Made by a program: the position numbers and the translations under genes. The notes below the pieces were generated by a model. The model made no database searches. It was not told the origin of the DNA and saw only the letters and a list, made by a program, of their open reading frames with translations. A DNA stretch of 64,000 bases from Bos javanicus (Eukaryota; Chordata; Mammalia; Artiodactyla; Bovidae), in contig NC_083879.1 in assembly GCF_032452875.1 (NCBI RefSeq), forward strand, positions 87,119,572 through 87,183,571, written 5' to 3'. Numbering within the stretch: the first letter of the stretch is position 1; each line of letters starts with the position of its first letter. Shown here one piece after another: positions 20,411 through 33,100 of this stretch.

Positions 20411-21194
20411 CCACTCTGCAGACAGCATAAGCAGCGCCCGAAGCACGAACTTAAACGCCCCATCGTGAGGCTGGGACTCTGATCCCTTCGCACTGTCATT
20501 CCCAGTTGAGCTGCAGGGACGGCCTCCCGTTCCGGCCAGTCGAAACCTCCGGGCCGGGCTGAGGCCGCGGGGGGAGGTGCACAGGGCGGCTCCTGGTCGG
20601 TGCTCACGGTGACGCTTCGTGTGTCTTCGGGACCTCTGCTGGCGTCTGTCTTGGTGCAGACCCCCTGACCAGGCACGCCTGGAGGGGTCTCGCTGTCACT
20701 CCAGCGGTTCCCCGCCGCGCTGGGCAGGGGACAGGCTATCCAGCCCAGATAACTGGGCTGCCTGCGGCCCCCAAACGCAGCAGCAGCAGCTTGCCCGTGT
20801 GCCCCGGGCGGGTGACCGCTCCCCCAGGAGAAGCCCTCGTCCCTGGCTCCCTTGGCCCTCTGCGTTCACCTCGGGACCCCTGCAGGGAGCAGGGTGGGCA
20901 CTGGGGCCCTGCGGGCGTCCCCACGCCAGGAGCCCAAGGAGAGGCCACTCTCCCACCCTGCGGTGGGCTCTGACGAGACCTGTGTTAGAATGTCCCCCAC
21001 TGCCCCCACCCCCACTGAGCATATTTCCTTATTGACCTGGAGAAGCTGAAAATGACTTCACTGAAACTTTTCTTTGTATTAATAAAAAACAAAAAATGCA
21101 ATTTCTATCCAAGTAGAAATGGGTAAAAATAGAGTTTAAAAATAGGGATGCACTCTCTAGATTGTGCTGTGGTCCTGGTGCACACTCTCCTTCA
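20411..21194. other. Intergenic sequence, nothing recognised
   Basis: No exon, RNA gene or named repeat seen. Confidence 0.4.
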
Positions 21195-21625
21195 AAATCA
21201 CAAAGATGCACGTGCTGATGCACACAGACACACACATACACACAAATACATGTGAACACATGTATAGACATGCACAAACACGCACACACATGTATACACA
21301 CAAGTATACAATAAATATGCATAGACATACACATACATTTATATGACACACACATGCACACACTCATGCGCTCACATGCATACATATGCACATATATACA
21401 CTCATGCATACCCGCACACAATGCACTCATGTACACACAGGCACACACATGCACTCATGTACACAACCACACAGACATGTATACACACACATGCACTCAC
21501 GCACACGTGTGCACACATGCACCTGCATACACATATGCACACTCACGAACACTCGTGCACATATGCTCACATGTATACATATACACATGCACACACATGC
21601 ACACATGCATGCACACTTTGTCCCC
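21195..21625. repeat. Compound CA / ACATGC microsatellite
   Basis: About 430 bases of alternating purine-pyrimidine sequence made of CACACA interspersed with CATGCA and TATACA words. The reading frames across it (His/Thr/Cys-rich) are artefacts. Confidence 0.9.
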
Positions 21626-24420
21626 ATCTCTCTCTAGATCCAGAGTTGCTGGCGCAGCCCCATAGCCTCCATGTCTGCACACTGCTCTGCTCCCCATCTG
21701 GGCAGGTCCCGGTAGCCTGTCAGGCCCTACTGTGTGTACACAGAAGTCCCCTTTTTTCTGAAGCTGCGTCCCACACTTGTCTGAGTGGAGCTGAGGCCCG
21801 GGAGAGGCAGAGACACCTTGAAGGAGGGCCCCCCCGCCAGGGCATATCCATGGAGATTCTGGGGCTATTCAAGTGATACGAGCTGATTCTGATAAACACA
21901 ATAACTAACTAAACATAACTGCTAATAATCATGCAACCTGAGCTCAGCGAAGGCTGAGGTCACCTCCTCTTACTCCACGATAGGACCAGCCCCTCCGCAA
22001 GTGTCCGGACCCACAGGTTGGGCCTGAGCGAAAACCTAGCGTCTACCTTACAGGCCTTCTGCCAGCCAAGCGAAGAATAATTTGAAAGGAAAACCTCAAT
22101 TTGAAAGCATAGAATTAAAATAAATATTAGCTAGGCTCTCAGGCTTTATGTAGACAATTTCAAATGGAGGTTAAATAGGCTTGATTTGATTTTGGAGAAA
22201 CCAAACCTCACTCCCTCAGTGAGAGAGAACAAGTTTTGCAGGTCAGCCTCCTTTTGTCCAAGATGCAGGGCTGCGGGGAGAAAGCTTATCAAGGTCCAGG
22301 GCCTGAGATGATGGGGGCGATTGGCCTGGGGGCTCCCTGTCCCAGCTCCTCGCCAGGCCCTGCGGGTCCAGATCACTGGGGGTGGCCACCTTTCCCTGGC
22401 AAGGCAGAGTTTGATAAGGACCACGGACGTGAGGCCAGGCCTTCGAGGGGCATGACTCTGCCCACACAGGCATCGTCCTGCATGTCCAAGGGGACAGCGG
22501 ATCCAAGGCCAGAAAGGCACCTTCCCTCTGGGGAGTCGGGGATGGGCTTCCTGTGGGGACTGAGCGCCTGAAAGGTGAGCCCCCTGCTCAGGCTTGTTAG
22601 GGGCTGGGAGATCACCATTACAGGCTTTCTTGCGAAGCCCAGGGTGTTCGTAACTTAATCCATCCATGTCCCCGAGAGCGTCTCCCATCTGGCGCATCCC
22701 TCACTGCCTCAACGGGCACAGGTGGGCGGGGCCTGTGTCTCCTGGCCTCCCGTCTGCATTATTCATCCCCAGCTCCTGCAGGGTGATCGGTTACAGGCAT
22801 GCTCTGCGGTCTGCCCCATGCCAGCTCCTGGGCTCTGGACCAGGCTCCCACACACGCTCCCTCAGTGATGAGGGTCCCGCCGGCACGGGGCTGAGGACCC
22901 CTGCATCTGGACCCCACCAGGCCTGCGGCTGCCAAAGGGACTTCCTGGCTGATTCGTGGGGGTCTTCTAATCCCTCTCTTTTCAGGGCTGGCCCTGGTTT
23001 CAGAGTCTGCTGACCCCTCTCTGCTCAGGCAGATGGAGGTGATGGGTCTTCCTGGAACAGGGCCGGGAGGACCCCGCGGAGAGGGGTGCGTCCAGCAGGG
23101 GCGCCTGCCTGGGTGGGAGCCAGTGTCGAGAGGGTGGGGCCGCCCTTACTCGCTCTCTGTGCACGGTATTACCGGGCGCCTGTCGTGAGCTGGACATGGT
23201 TCTAAGCAGGGCCTCAGTGAACCCGGTTTCCTAACAGGACTGAATGGACGCCTGGCTCACTTGCCCACCACCCCCACAGGCAGTGTCGATGGCTCATCCT
23301 CCCTTCTTGGGCAGCCGGTCATGCACTTTTAAGTCTCCTTGATTGTAATTTAAGAAACGAAGTTCTAGACTGTTCTTCCTCTGCCCTGTTCCAGCTGGAG
23401 CCCGTGAAATCTACCCTCTGAGGAGGCAGGCCTAGGGCAGGGTGGACGGGCAGGAGCCCCTGGACTCTTCCTGTCTTTGGTTTCTCCAAAGCCGAAGCCC
23501 AGGTAACTGAGAGGCAATGGCCACAAGGTGAGCGGAGGTCGCCCAGCGCCTGTGCCAGCCTCGGCCCGGCAGCTCCGTGTGGCCCCTGCTGTGGCCTGGA
23601 CGCCCACCCTCTCTCCAGGCGGGGAGGCGGCAGCAACACCAGCCACCCGAGCTTGGTGGGGAGGGCGGGCAGTGCGGACTGAGCACCGCTGTGACGGAGC
23701 AGTGCCTAGACGGGAGCAGGGGCCAGCCAGATGGGTGTGGACCTCTGCTGTGGGGGCCACAAGGACCGGCCGGGCCCCAGGAAGATCAGCTCCGCTTCCT
23801 GCTGTCTGGGGCTGCCCGCCCCCCGCCATCAGCTCATCCATGCTTGTTTTTGTCTCCAGGGGGAAAGGGGGTCTCCTCGTGCTGGGAAGGGTCCCCGCAC
23901 CGTCACCCAAGCATGAGGGAGACGCAGGAAGACCTCACCGTCTGGAATCCTTGGACTTGATGGTGATTTCTCATCCTCCCAACAGCCCTGCTCCCAGGGC
24001 CCCTGGAAAGTGGTCCCCCAACAGGCTGGATGCAACATGGCCCCCCGAACCCTGCACCCCCTGCCCCGTCAGCATCCTTTTGGCCTGCAAGCCTGGTTCC
24101 CAGTCCTGCTGCTCATGGACCACCCGGGCCCCTCAGACTTCTCCCTCCAGGGCTCTGGTTTGAGTTCCGGGCACTGGGATTGTTAATGGCCCGAGGGGGT
24201 TCCGGTGGGAGATGAGGGCGCCACGCCGGTCATCAGGAAGCCTCGGTCTCCCCTGGGGCCGGGCCACACCCCTGGGGATTCCCATTTCTCCTCTCCTGAT
24301 GGTTCTCACGAGTGCTATCGTCATCATCTGCTCTATAACACAACAGCACGTTTTATTTCTCCTACTATTCACCTTTAAAGTTCTTAAAGGGCAGGTCTGT
24401 ATGACTCATCTTCATGGTTC
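21626..24420. other. Intergenic sequence between GRK1 and TMEM255B, nothing firm recognised
   Basis: No convincing exon on either strand. A stretch at about 23170-23235 (ggttctaagcagggcctc) has weak similarity to MIR-type sequence. Human annotation has a non-coding RNA locus between these two genes, but I cannot recognise a counterpart here. Confidence 0.35.
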
Positions 24421-24424
24421 TCTT

Positions 24425-24730
24425 AGTATCTTGAACATAGAGGAAATTCAGTAAATATTTGTTGATTGCATGAACAAAAGATTAAATGTCTGTAGTCAGG
24501 TAAATACACACTTTCCTATTTGCAGGACGTAATTACACCTTGAAATGGGACTGACCTGGTTCATATCTTGTTTCTGCCACCAACCAGCTACTTGACTTCA
24601 GAAAAGTTATTCAAACTCTTAGTGCCTCGGTTTCCTCATCTGTGAAATGGGTAGAATATTGTACCAATCAATGAAGGCAGATGTGAGCAGGGTGAAGTGT
24701 CTGATATGTGTTCACCTAGCATCACCCTCG
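24425..24730 (+). mobile_element. MIR SINE (with an adjoining MIR/L2-like end)
   Basis: Bases 24570-24660 carry the MIR core: 'ttctgccaccaaccagctac' followed by 'ggtttcctcatctgtgaaat', the standard MIR word 'tttcctcatctgtaaaat'. Just before it, 'ttcagtaaatatttgttgat' at about 24450 is the typical end of an MIR/L2-class element. Confidence 0.72.
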
Positions 24731-26424
24731 TCCCTGACCGCCGCCTGCCCATCCCAGCTGAGAGGTGAGTCCAGGTCAGCTCAGGGCCTCTGGATGAGAC
24801 CCTCTGAGGGAGTGGGGACCTGAGTTCAGGTGAGGGCAGTGGAGGTAGGGAATCTTAGAGTCTTCAAACGTTTCACACACAGCAGGAAGAAGCCTGGTGC
24901 TGGGGATCATGACTGTTTTAATCAATTATCTTCTTGATGTCAGTAATAATTGGTCCAGACTCTGACTGTCCTCAGACCAGTAGAAGAAAGATTTCCTCAT
25001 CTTCTCATAATTGCCTTTGCAAGAGCTAAATTAAATTATGTTTTAAAAATACCCTGATCCCAGACTATGGCTCCCTGCAGAGCTGGGCTGGACACAGGCG
25101 TCCACAGGCCGAGGCGGGGGCACCAGGGTCGGTCAGCGCCATCAGCCTCAGAGCCAGTGCATCTGCAGTCGTGTTGTTTGGGCTCTTGTGGGGGAGTCTG
25201 GGGGTGGATTCTAACGATGTCCGCCCCAGGTGCGCATGCCGAGTCTGCTCTGGTCACGTCCATCTGCCTCCTGGACCTCGGTTTCCTCACCTGGGTAGGG
25301 GGGTGGAGGACCCCCAATGGGGTGCCTTGTGGGGACCTGGACACCTGCCATGCTCCTCAGGATCCCCTGCTCAGGGGGCCCAGAGACAGTTTCCAAAGAC
25401 CTACCCAGCTGCAGTGGCATCTAAAACCTCTGGCAGGAAATGTATTTATTGGAGAAGGTATCATTTCTGGCAACACGAGCACATCCTTTAAGAATGGTTT
25501 CAGTGGATCTTTGGAACAACAGGCACAGAATGAGGTCCGCATGGCTGTCTCACCACCTGCACCCTGTCCTGGTCTGCACCATGGCCACCTTCCCTGGACC
25601 GGAACCTCCTCCCAGGCCTCCCAGGCCCACCTGCTGCCCTGCAAGTGTCCTCCCAGTGACCCTTCTGAAGCGGGCTTGCCTGGACACTCCCGTAGGCCTC
25701 CTGCCGTCCCCGTGTGCCCTGCCACCCTCTTGGTCTGCCCAGGGCATCTTTCCCAGACGGCTGCCTGGCTCCATGTCACGCCCTCGGGGTGAGCAGGACG
25801 TTGCTCCGGTGGGGACCGGAGCCTCCTCTCAGCCTCACACTGTCCCCGCTCTGGTAGCAGGCGTGGCCACTCAGGCCCATCTCGCCCTTGGGTACCGTAT
25901 TTCTTCTCCATTGTCCCTTCTCCGCCTAGGGCCCGTTGCTGTACGAGGACCTCTGTCCCCTCGTCCATCGGTCTTTCCCGAGTGAAGGGGACAGTATCTA
26001 GGATGCAGAGTGGCTGCCTGTGCCGTGCACGCGGGGCATGTATGGGTGAACAGCGCTGCTTTTCACACTTACAGGCCGTGCACAGCTGGTGTTCCACTCG
26101 CTCCAACACCACGCACTCACGTTTTCGCTCCGCGCTGCATTCGCGCTTTTCCTGCTGGTGCGTGCAGCCCCACCATGCAGCGACCCTGGAGCTGGTCGAG
26201 GTTACACACAGAGCCGTCCTGTGTGCAGACCCCACGTGCCAGGGCTTTCTCTCACAATTGAGCCCCTTCAGAACTACTGGGGTTCCTCAAAGCGACTTCA
26301 TTGACAGATATTCTGAGTCGATGGGTCTGGGTTGAGCTCAGCGCAGCAGTAAATCTTTTTAAAAAGATCTTTAGATGATTCTCCAGGCTTAGAACCACAG
26401 GTCTTGGTCATGTCCATAAGCAGG
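24731..26424. other. Intergenic sequence upstream of TMEM255B, nothing firm recognised
   Basis: Bases 24905-25045 form an AT-rich patch with several homeodomain-type TAAT/ATTA words (gttttaatcaattatcttc; cagtaataattgg) in an otherwise GC-rich region, a possible regulatory element but unproven. Nothing else stands out. Confidence 0.35.
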
Positions 26425-26640
26425 AATTGCTGGCTTCTAAAGAATCTGCCTGCCCACGCAAGAAACTCAGGAAGGAGTCGCGGGTTCAATCCCGGGTCAG
26501 GAAGACCCCTGGAGGAGGAAATGGCAGCCCACTCCAGTTTTCTTGCCTGGAGATTCCCATGGACAGAGGAGCCTGGCGGGCTGCAGTCCATGGAGTCTCA
26601 GAAGGGTTGGGTGTGACTCAGCGACTGAGCGCAGCGCAGG
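26425..26640 (+). mobile_element. Bov-tA type SINE (tRNA-derived head, BovB tail)
   Basis: Shows the ruminant tRNA-derived SINE head (aaagaatctgcctgcccacg, gttcaatcccgggtcagg resembling a B box) and the shared tail (ttcttgcctggagattccc, ggacagaggagcctggcggg, cagcgactgagc). It lies about 0.4 kb upstream of the TMEM255B start. Confidence 0.88.
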
Positions 26641-26754
26641 AGACAGGGACCCACCTTCCTTTCCAAACACCGGTGTCAGTGTGGCCACACCAGGGGAGCT
26701 CCCTTCCCGCAGATTCTCAACATTACCTACCGTCCCACCTCTAAGGGTCTGCCC

Positions 26755-26960
26755 ATGACAAGGCCGGGGTTGAGGCGGGTGGGGGTGGAGGCGGGGCGAG
26801 GGCGGGGCGGGGGCGAGGGGCGGGGCGAAGGTGAGGGGCGGGGCGAGGGCAGGGGCAGAGGGAGGGGCGGGGCAAGGCGGGGCGAGGTCAGGGGCGGGGC
26901 GAGGTCAGGGGCGGGGCGAGGCGAGGGGCGGGGCGAGGCGGGGGCCGGGTGGGACGCTGC
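26755..26960 (+). repeat. GC-box minisatellite at the TMEM255B 5' end
   Basis: Repeats of GGGGCGGGGCGAGG and GGGGCGAGGTCAGG words over about 200 bases. Each unit contains a GC box (Sp1/KLF-type GGGGCGGGGC). It lies directly upstream of the first TMEM255B exon. Confidence 0.85.
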
Positions 26961-27058
26961 GGCCAGACGGAGCGCACCTAAGGGCCCGCGCTCGCGGCTG
27001 GTCCTCGCGGCCCCGCGCCCCACGGTCGCTGTCGCAGCAGCGGGAGAGCAGCCCTGGG
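26961..27058 (+). promoter_or_regulatory. TMEM255B: TMEM255B CpG-island promoter / 5' UTR
   Basis: CpG-dense sequence between the GC-box repeat and the start codon. No TATA box. The transcription start cannot be placed exactly; the CpG island extends to about 27130. Confidence 0.6.
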
Positions 27059-27113
27059 ATGCAGCCGCTCCCGCCGCCGGTGCCCGGGCCCCTGGCCCTG
27101 CTGGACACGACAG
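27059..27113 (+). CDS. TMEM255B: TMEM255B coding exon 1
   Basis: Encodes MQPLPPPVPGPLALLDTT (residues 1-18) and one base of Glu19. Donor CAG|GTGAGC. The start matches the conserved family N-terminus and lies in the CpG island. Confidence 0.9.
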
Positions 27114-30100
27114 GTGAGCGCGCAGGTGAGCCGGGCTCCGTTTCTCCGGTGCCCGAGCTCCCACGGGCCCCCTCCCACCTCTCATCTGAGGGTCCCGACT
27201 GCGCGGGCCTCTGCCGCCTCTTCTCCACCGTCTTCTACTGCAGACAGTAAACCATGGCCCGCACAAGCCGGACTCTGTTTTCATCCTTCCACCCAACTTC
27301 AGTCTCCAAAATTTTCTAGGAAAAGGTCATTCCTGGGGCCAGGTAGCTTCTTTCTCCTTGGGCTTCCCTGGGCTGCTGGGCTCCCCGCGCCCTCCCCAGA
27401 CGATTCCATAATTTCAAGGATTTCCCTCCCAGCCTGATGCAGCCAAGCCGGGGCTGGGACACAGGAGGCCAGCGCCTGTATTCTCTGCCGGAGGCCGCCA
27501 GGAGGGGGCTGTTTTCCTGACGGGGGAGGCGGGAAGACTTCCAAAGAGAAGAGGCTCTGGGATGGGTGCAGAGACGCCTGGGTCCTGAAGGGCTTCACAG
27601 ACCATCCAGCAGGAAATGCGGGTTTTAACTCCCAGCCCTGCAAAGTCTTTTTAAAAACCAGATTAGTGATGTCACTTGATTTTTAAATGATAACCGAGGA
27701 ATTAGGAGTTTTTCTAAAAGAAACAATTCTGTGACCAACACTCTCTAAAACCAAATGCAAACAGTTACTGATGCTAACAGATAGTTGTTATTATAGTTAT
27801 TAAATACTTGTGGTTATTTCCATTATTATATTAGAATGACTTGATTTAAAAATAACATTTTAGATTTTTCTTCTGAGGAGGAACTTTAAAAAATGCTAAG
27901 AGTTGGTTTTTTACTTAAAAATACTAAACATTAGTGTGGCTGGGATGGGATTATGGGTGTTTTCTGCCTTACATTTCTGGGTTCACACCCTTGGGGGTGT
28001 GTTCTGTGTAAAAGTGGAATAAAAGGGAAATTGTTGGCTGAGGGCATGTCCCTGTGTCGTGGTCCATTTCCCTGGAACAGTTGCTTTGTCTCCACGGCCG
28101 CTGTTAAGAGTAGGTGATTAAACAAGCTCCTTCTTTCTGGGCGGCCTGGGCCCTGTCCGCTGGGAGTGGGTGGCTAGGTGACTGCCCCCACCCCCCAACA
28201 CTTTGTGATGCTTCCAGCTCCACTCAGTGAAGAAGGTGCAGAGGGTGGGACAGTGACTGGTTCTACTCTGTCCTTGGGAGGGGAGGCTGGGAGAGGAGGG
28301 GAGGCTGGAAGGGGAGGCTGGAGGAGGCTGGGAGGGGAGGCTGGGAGGGGAGGCTGGGAGGGGAGGGGAGGCTGGAAGGGGAGGCTGGAGGAGGCTGGGA
28401 GGGGAGAAACACTGGGCTGAGCCATCTTAATGTTAACACCAACCATGACCCTCTAGCTATCACATGCATCAAATCACGTCTAGAATCCTCATTTATGCTC
28501 TCTCACTGCACCCTATAGCAGTGAAACGGCAGGCGAGCAGGGAGTTGTCATTATCCCCACTTGCAGATCATTCATTCATTCAGCATGAAGCGATACAGGT
28601 GTGGGAACCCCATGTCAAGCAAGAACCCCATGGCCCCTGCTCTCAGGGTCTTGCTTCTGCAGGGTCAGAGGGGTGGGGGCACCTGCAATCACTCAGCGTG
28701 TCTGGCAGCCCCACCACAGTCGTGTAAATTGCCAGCACAGCTATAAGCCTAATGGTTGAGAACTTAGCTGACAGTCAGGGCACAGCCTTACGCTGCTTCA
28801 GTTGAAACGATGCGCATGTGAGACTTCTGCTGACGGGACAGGAAGGAACAAGTCAGGGAGTCTGGTTTTTCCCTCCAGCACAGCCCCCACCTCCTCTCCA
28901 AAACCTGACCTAAAAGTGCACATGTGTGATGGTCAGGAGCGGCCCACCGTCTTTTCTTGAGCTCGTTTCTCATTGTCTGATGTTACGTGAAGTCCCAGGT
29001 TTAAACGCCGAGTGCAGGCTGGGATCTGCCGTAGTGTCTCTCTCGTGCCTGGAGTCTGGATATTGCAGCCTGTGTCATTGAAACAAGGCCGCTCAGAACC
29101 ATCCCTTCCCCGTCTGCTGTCTTCCCAGACCTCACGTTCCCTCAGAAGCTACCACACAATCCTGACAAAGAGCTGCTTGGGCCCTGTGCTGTTTATCATG
29201 TAGCAGTTTCACAGGGAAAGTCAGACTTGGGAAAATGCAGTGAAATGGTGCAGTTAGATTGAAGATGGTTCCAGGAAGCTTCACATGGTCCTGAAGGAGA
29301 CGCCTTTGACGAAGCCTGTCAGGACGTCACTAACGGACTTGACGAGGCCCCAGAAAAACCATTCATCCGGTGGGTGCCCTTCTATACCCACTCATCATGC
29401 AGCTTCCTAAAGGGGCCGATCAAAGTGGAGCTGAGGAGCCTTCGGAACCAGAGTGTTGTCGCAGGGAGGCGAGGGGTCAGCCAGATGGGCTCACGGAGCT
29501 AAGAGATCAGGTCCAACAGTCGGATCGGTGGTGTGAAACAGGCACTGAGATGTCAGTTAATTATTTTGAGCATAACGAACCTATAATGCATTAAAATAGT
29601 AAAAATAGCAAAGCCCTCTGAGGAGGAGGGCATTTGATAATTTTGTCAAACACTTAGTCCCATAAAATTTTGTTTCCGGCATCTTCCTGCTCTTAAAATA
29701 TGCTTTACAACCGAGATTGGTCTGGGCCCTCGGGAAGAGTGGTCGAGGGCGAGCACTGCCCAGGACACAGCACGGCTGTGGGTTCCCCTATGGGGCTCGG
29801 GGCTGGGCAGGGTGGCCAGCACGTAGGAGAGGTGAGCCTCGGGCCAGGTGGGCAGGGTGGAGGCTAGAGGGCCCCTCTGGCTGCTGGAGAGCCCTGTGTC
29901 ACTGGTGTGGTTGTCACGTCAGTGTCCAAGGTAACAGCGTCGTTAATTTTCCAAACCGTAGAAGATGTGTTTTTAACTTTTGCGTCCTTTATTTCAATGT
30001 ACCTGCCATGCTAAAGTTAATCACCCAGGACAGGGTGTCGCCCGTGGGGAGGGAACTTTCTTTCTCTCACTCACCCATTGTCAAAGTGGCTTTGCCTTCC

Positions 30101-33100
30101 CATGATCTCTTCCCCCTACAAGACACCCCAGATCAGTCATAACCGCTGACCTTTCAGTCTCCGGGGGAAACCAGCTTCTACTTGAATCCTTGGTTTCAGG
30201 CTTTAAATATGCAAGGAAAAATAAGTGATTGCTTCTGCATGCTTGTGACTGTGCCAGGACGATGCAGCGAACAGCAGTGAATGAGGGAAAGCCCTCCGCG
30301 GGGACCCCGGGCCCGCTGGGCCCAAAGGTGGGCCTCGTCCGCTCACACCTGGGCTGTGCGTGCTGTGGACACTCCTCTCAATGGTTCACCCTAAACAGGT
30401 CTTATATATTTGTAATAAAAATTATCGGAAAATAGCAGTGAAAGAGCAGGTGAAGGGTGGAGGGCCTCCGGAATGGAGTGACCTTCTGGAGAGCTTCGCC
30501 CCAGCCAGGCCAGTGGGTAGAGCAGTGTTCCCAGGCTGACCAAGCGATTCTGAGTCAGCACGTTGACTCAGGGTTTTGGGTAATTTATTTCTGAGTATGT
30601 GACAATCTGGTTTTGGGTGGCATGGCCTTGGCCTGCCGTTCAGCTTTGCTGATTGGACTCCAGACAGCGTGTAAATCTTCAGATGCACAGTCCAGAGCAG
30701 CGGAGGCGGGTGAGTGCTGCTGGCGGGGACTGCGGTCATCTGAGATGGTATACATGTATGTCACTCATGTCCACCTCTGTGTGACCTCGTGGACTGTAGC
30801 CCACTAGGCCCCTCTGTCCGTGGGATGGTCCAGATCTAAGATGGTGGTTGTGGTCAAATGCACAGCTGCTTCCCCAGCGAACACACATACAAACCCATCG
30901 ATTTTGAAAACTTTGGTGTGGGAAGAAGCACCACGCTTTTCTTTCATCCCATTTTGTTCTGGAGTCACAGGCATCAAGACAGGTAACTCTGCAACAAGCA
31001 GAACATGCCAGCCTGGCTGGGCTCCGTGCGGGTCTCTCACCGGCCCTCTGCCTGGCTGTCTTTGGCTCTGTTGTGTGGTTGTTGATGACCACGTAGGGAT
31101 GGGAGTAACTGAGATTTGATTACGGTAATAATTATTAGTATTACAATTATGGTTATTGTAAACAAGACTTCTTGCCTTCCCTGAGACACGTGTGGGGAAG
31201 GTAGTTCCACACGAAACCCAGAAGTCAAGGCTTGGGGGAGGGAGGTGCCAGTGATGGAAGGGTTCCTTTCTTGCTTTCTTGAGTTCTGTGACTACAGATA
31301 CCAGGGCATCCACAGTCGTGCCTTGCAGTCTGGAGATGTGATTCTGTTACCTAAGCAGAGTTTGGAGGTGGGTGAGCCAGGGCTGTCTTTCTGCTCTGCC
31401 TCTCTCTGGGTGTGACTTCCCTTGTTGAGGTTTCCTCGCAGAGCAAAATGGCTGCAGGGGCTCGGTCTCTGTGCTCATACTCCATGCTGTGGGAAGGATG
31501 AAGGGGAGAAAGGCGGAGGCAATGGTTCCTTTAAGAGATTTCCAGGAGGTTCCAGCTGACACCCTTGTTGAGATGGAGACTATTTGCTGAGGATGTAATT
31601 ACCCAGCAGAAGAGGCTGGGAAGTGCCACCTCTCAGCTGGCCCATTTCCACATCCAATAATGGGCCCCGCTGACAGGGGGAGAGGGAGGCAGATGTGCAG
31701 GTGGGTGGTGGTGAGCTCTGCACACTTTTATACTTTTTGCGCCTCCCATTCGATGTCTTGTGAGTTTGGTGCTAAGCCGAGACCTAGAGGTGGGCCAGCG
31801 AGTGGGATTGGCTTGGGGTGGAGCCTGGGACAAGGGCGAACTCAGAGCAGCGTGGACTCATGGGTGGCCCGGAGGGGGCAGGCGCCCTTGCTGTGCCTAG
31901 CCTGCATGGCCTGGTCCAGGCAGGGTGCAGAGGTCCTCCGACCAGCCTTGGAGCTGGGGTGGGGTCCAGGCCTGGGGAGCACCAGGCCCCTGCTTGAGTG
32001 GCTGCCTGGCTGTTGCCGTGGGCTGGGGCCGGGGTGGAGGGCTGGGGGACTTGGGACCTGGGGAGGGCTTGGCCAGCCCAGTGTTTACTGAGAACCCGCC
32101 ATGTGCAAGCGCCGTCCTAGGCAAGAGGGGGTGTCGGGGAACGAGGCAGAGCACCGCCCACCCCCCACAGGGCCCATTGTCTGGGAGGCAGCGTTACGGA
32201 AGTGGACACAGAACGCGTGCATGGTGACCGTGGCTTAAGACACTCTGGGTGCAGCGGGGGCCTCGGGGGGAGGGTGGCCAGGCTCCTGTTCTCACTGTAG
32301 GCGGTCTGACGGAGGCCCGGGTGAGGGCGGCCGTGCAGGAGGACCAGTGGGGTCTGTGTGGTTCACCAGGTGACAGCGAGGCAGCGGGCGAGACCTCAGG
32401 CTGGGCATGGGAGGGGGCGGCGAGCGGTCCCTGCTCTCAGGACTGGGGCGGGGAGGATGGAGGCAGACACTCGCGGTCCCTGGGGAGTGCATCCCAGGCC
32501 CTGCCCGTGAGCAGAGGGCTGCTGGCAAGAGCTGCTGGGATGCTTGCGAGGTGCCGGGACCCTCCCCGAGCCCAGCACCTTACCCACCGGCTCCTCCTGT
32601 GTCCTCCCCCGGCAGAGTTTGTGAGAAGAAAGAAGACGGCCCTGTGGTTTGTGGGGGCTCTGCTGGCAGTGTCCGCCTCCATCCTGACCGTCGGCCTGGC
32701 CGCAACCACCAGGACTGAAAATGTGACCGTGGGCGGCTACTACCCCGGCATCATTGTGAGTGTCGGGTCCCTGGGGGCGGGTCTGGGGGCCCAGGATCTA
32801 CGGTTCCGTGTGGTGCTGACACACACCACCCCAGCCCCGCAGAGGTGGGAGTTTAGGTGGTTGGCTGCATCGTGGTGTGCAGGGTCCTGAGCAGTGGGGA
32901 GGGAAAGGAATCACAGCCAAGGAGTGTGATAGGCCCTCCCCAGGGTCCCCAGAGGGAGCCAACCCTCTCAGAAACTGGACTTGGACTTTAAAAGAGGCCA
33001 CGAAGCCTGGATGGAGGTACGCTGATACGGCCGCACGGGAGCAGCAGAAAAATGAGCTGATGCGGTCCACATCTCTGCCTCTGGGTAGTGACCCCCTGCG

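Noticed and set aside
21029..21876. His/Thr- and Cys/Val-rich frames at the CA repeat
   Set aside because: Microsatellite translation; no family resemblance.
26727..27296. Arg/Gly- and Pro-rich frames over the CpG island
   Set aside because: By-products of the GC-box minisatellite. The true coding start is 27059 in a short exon.
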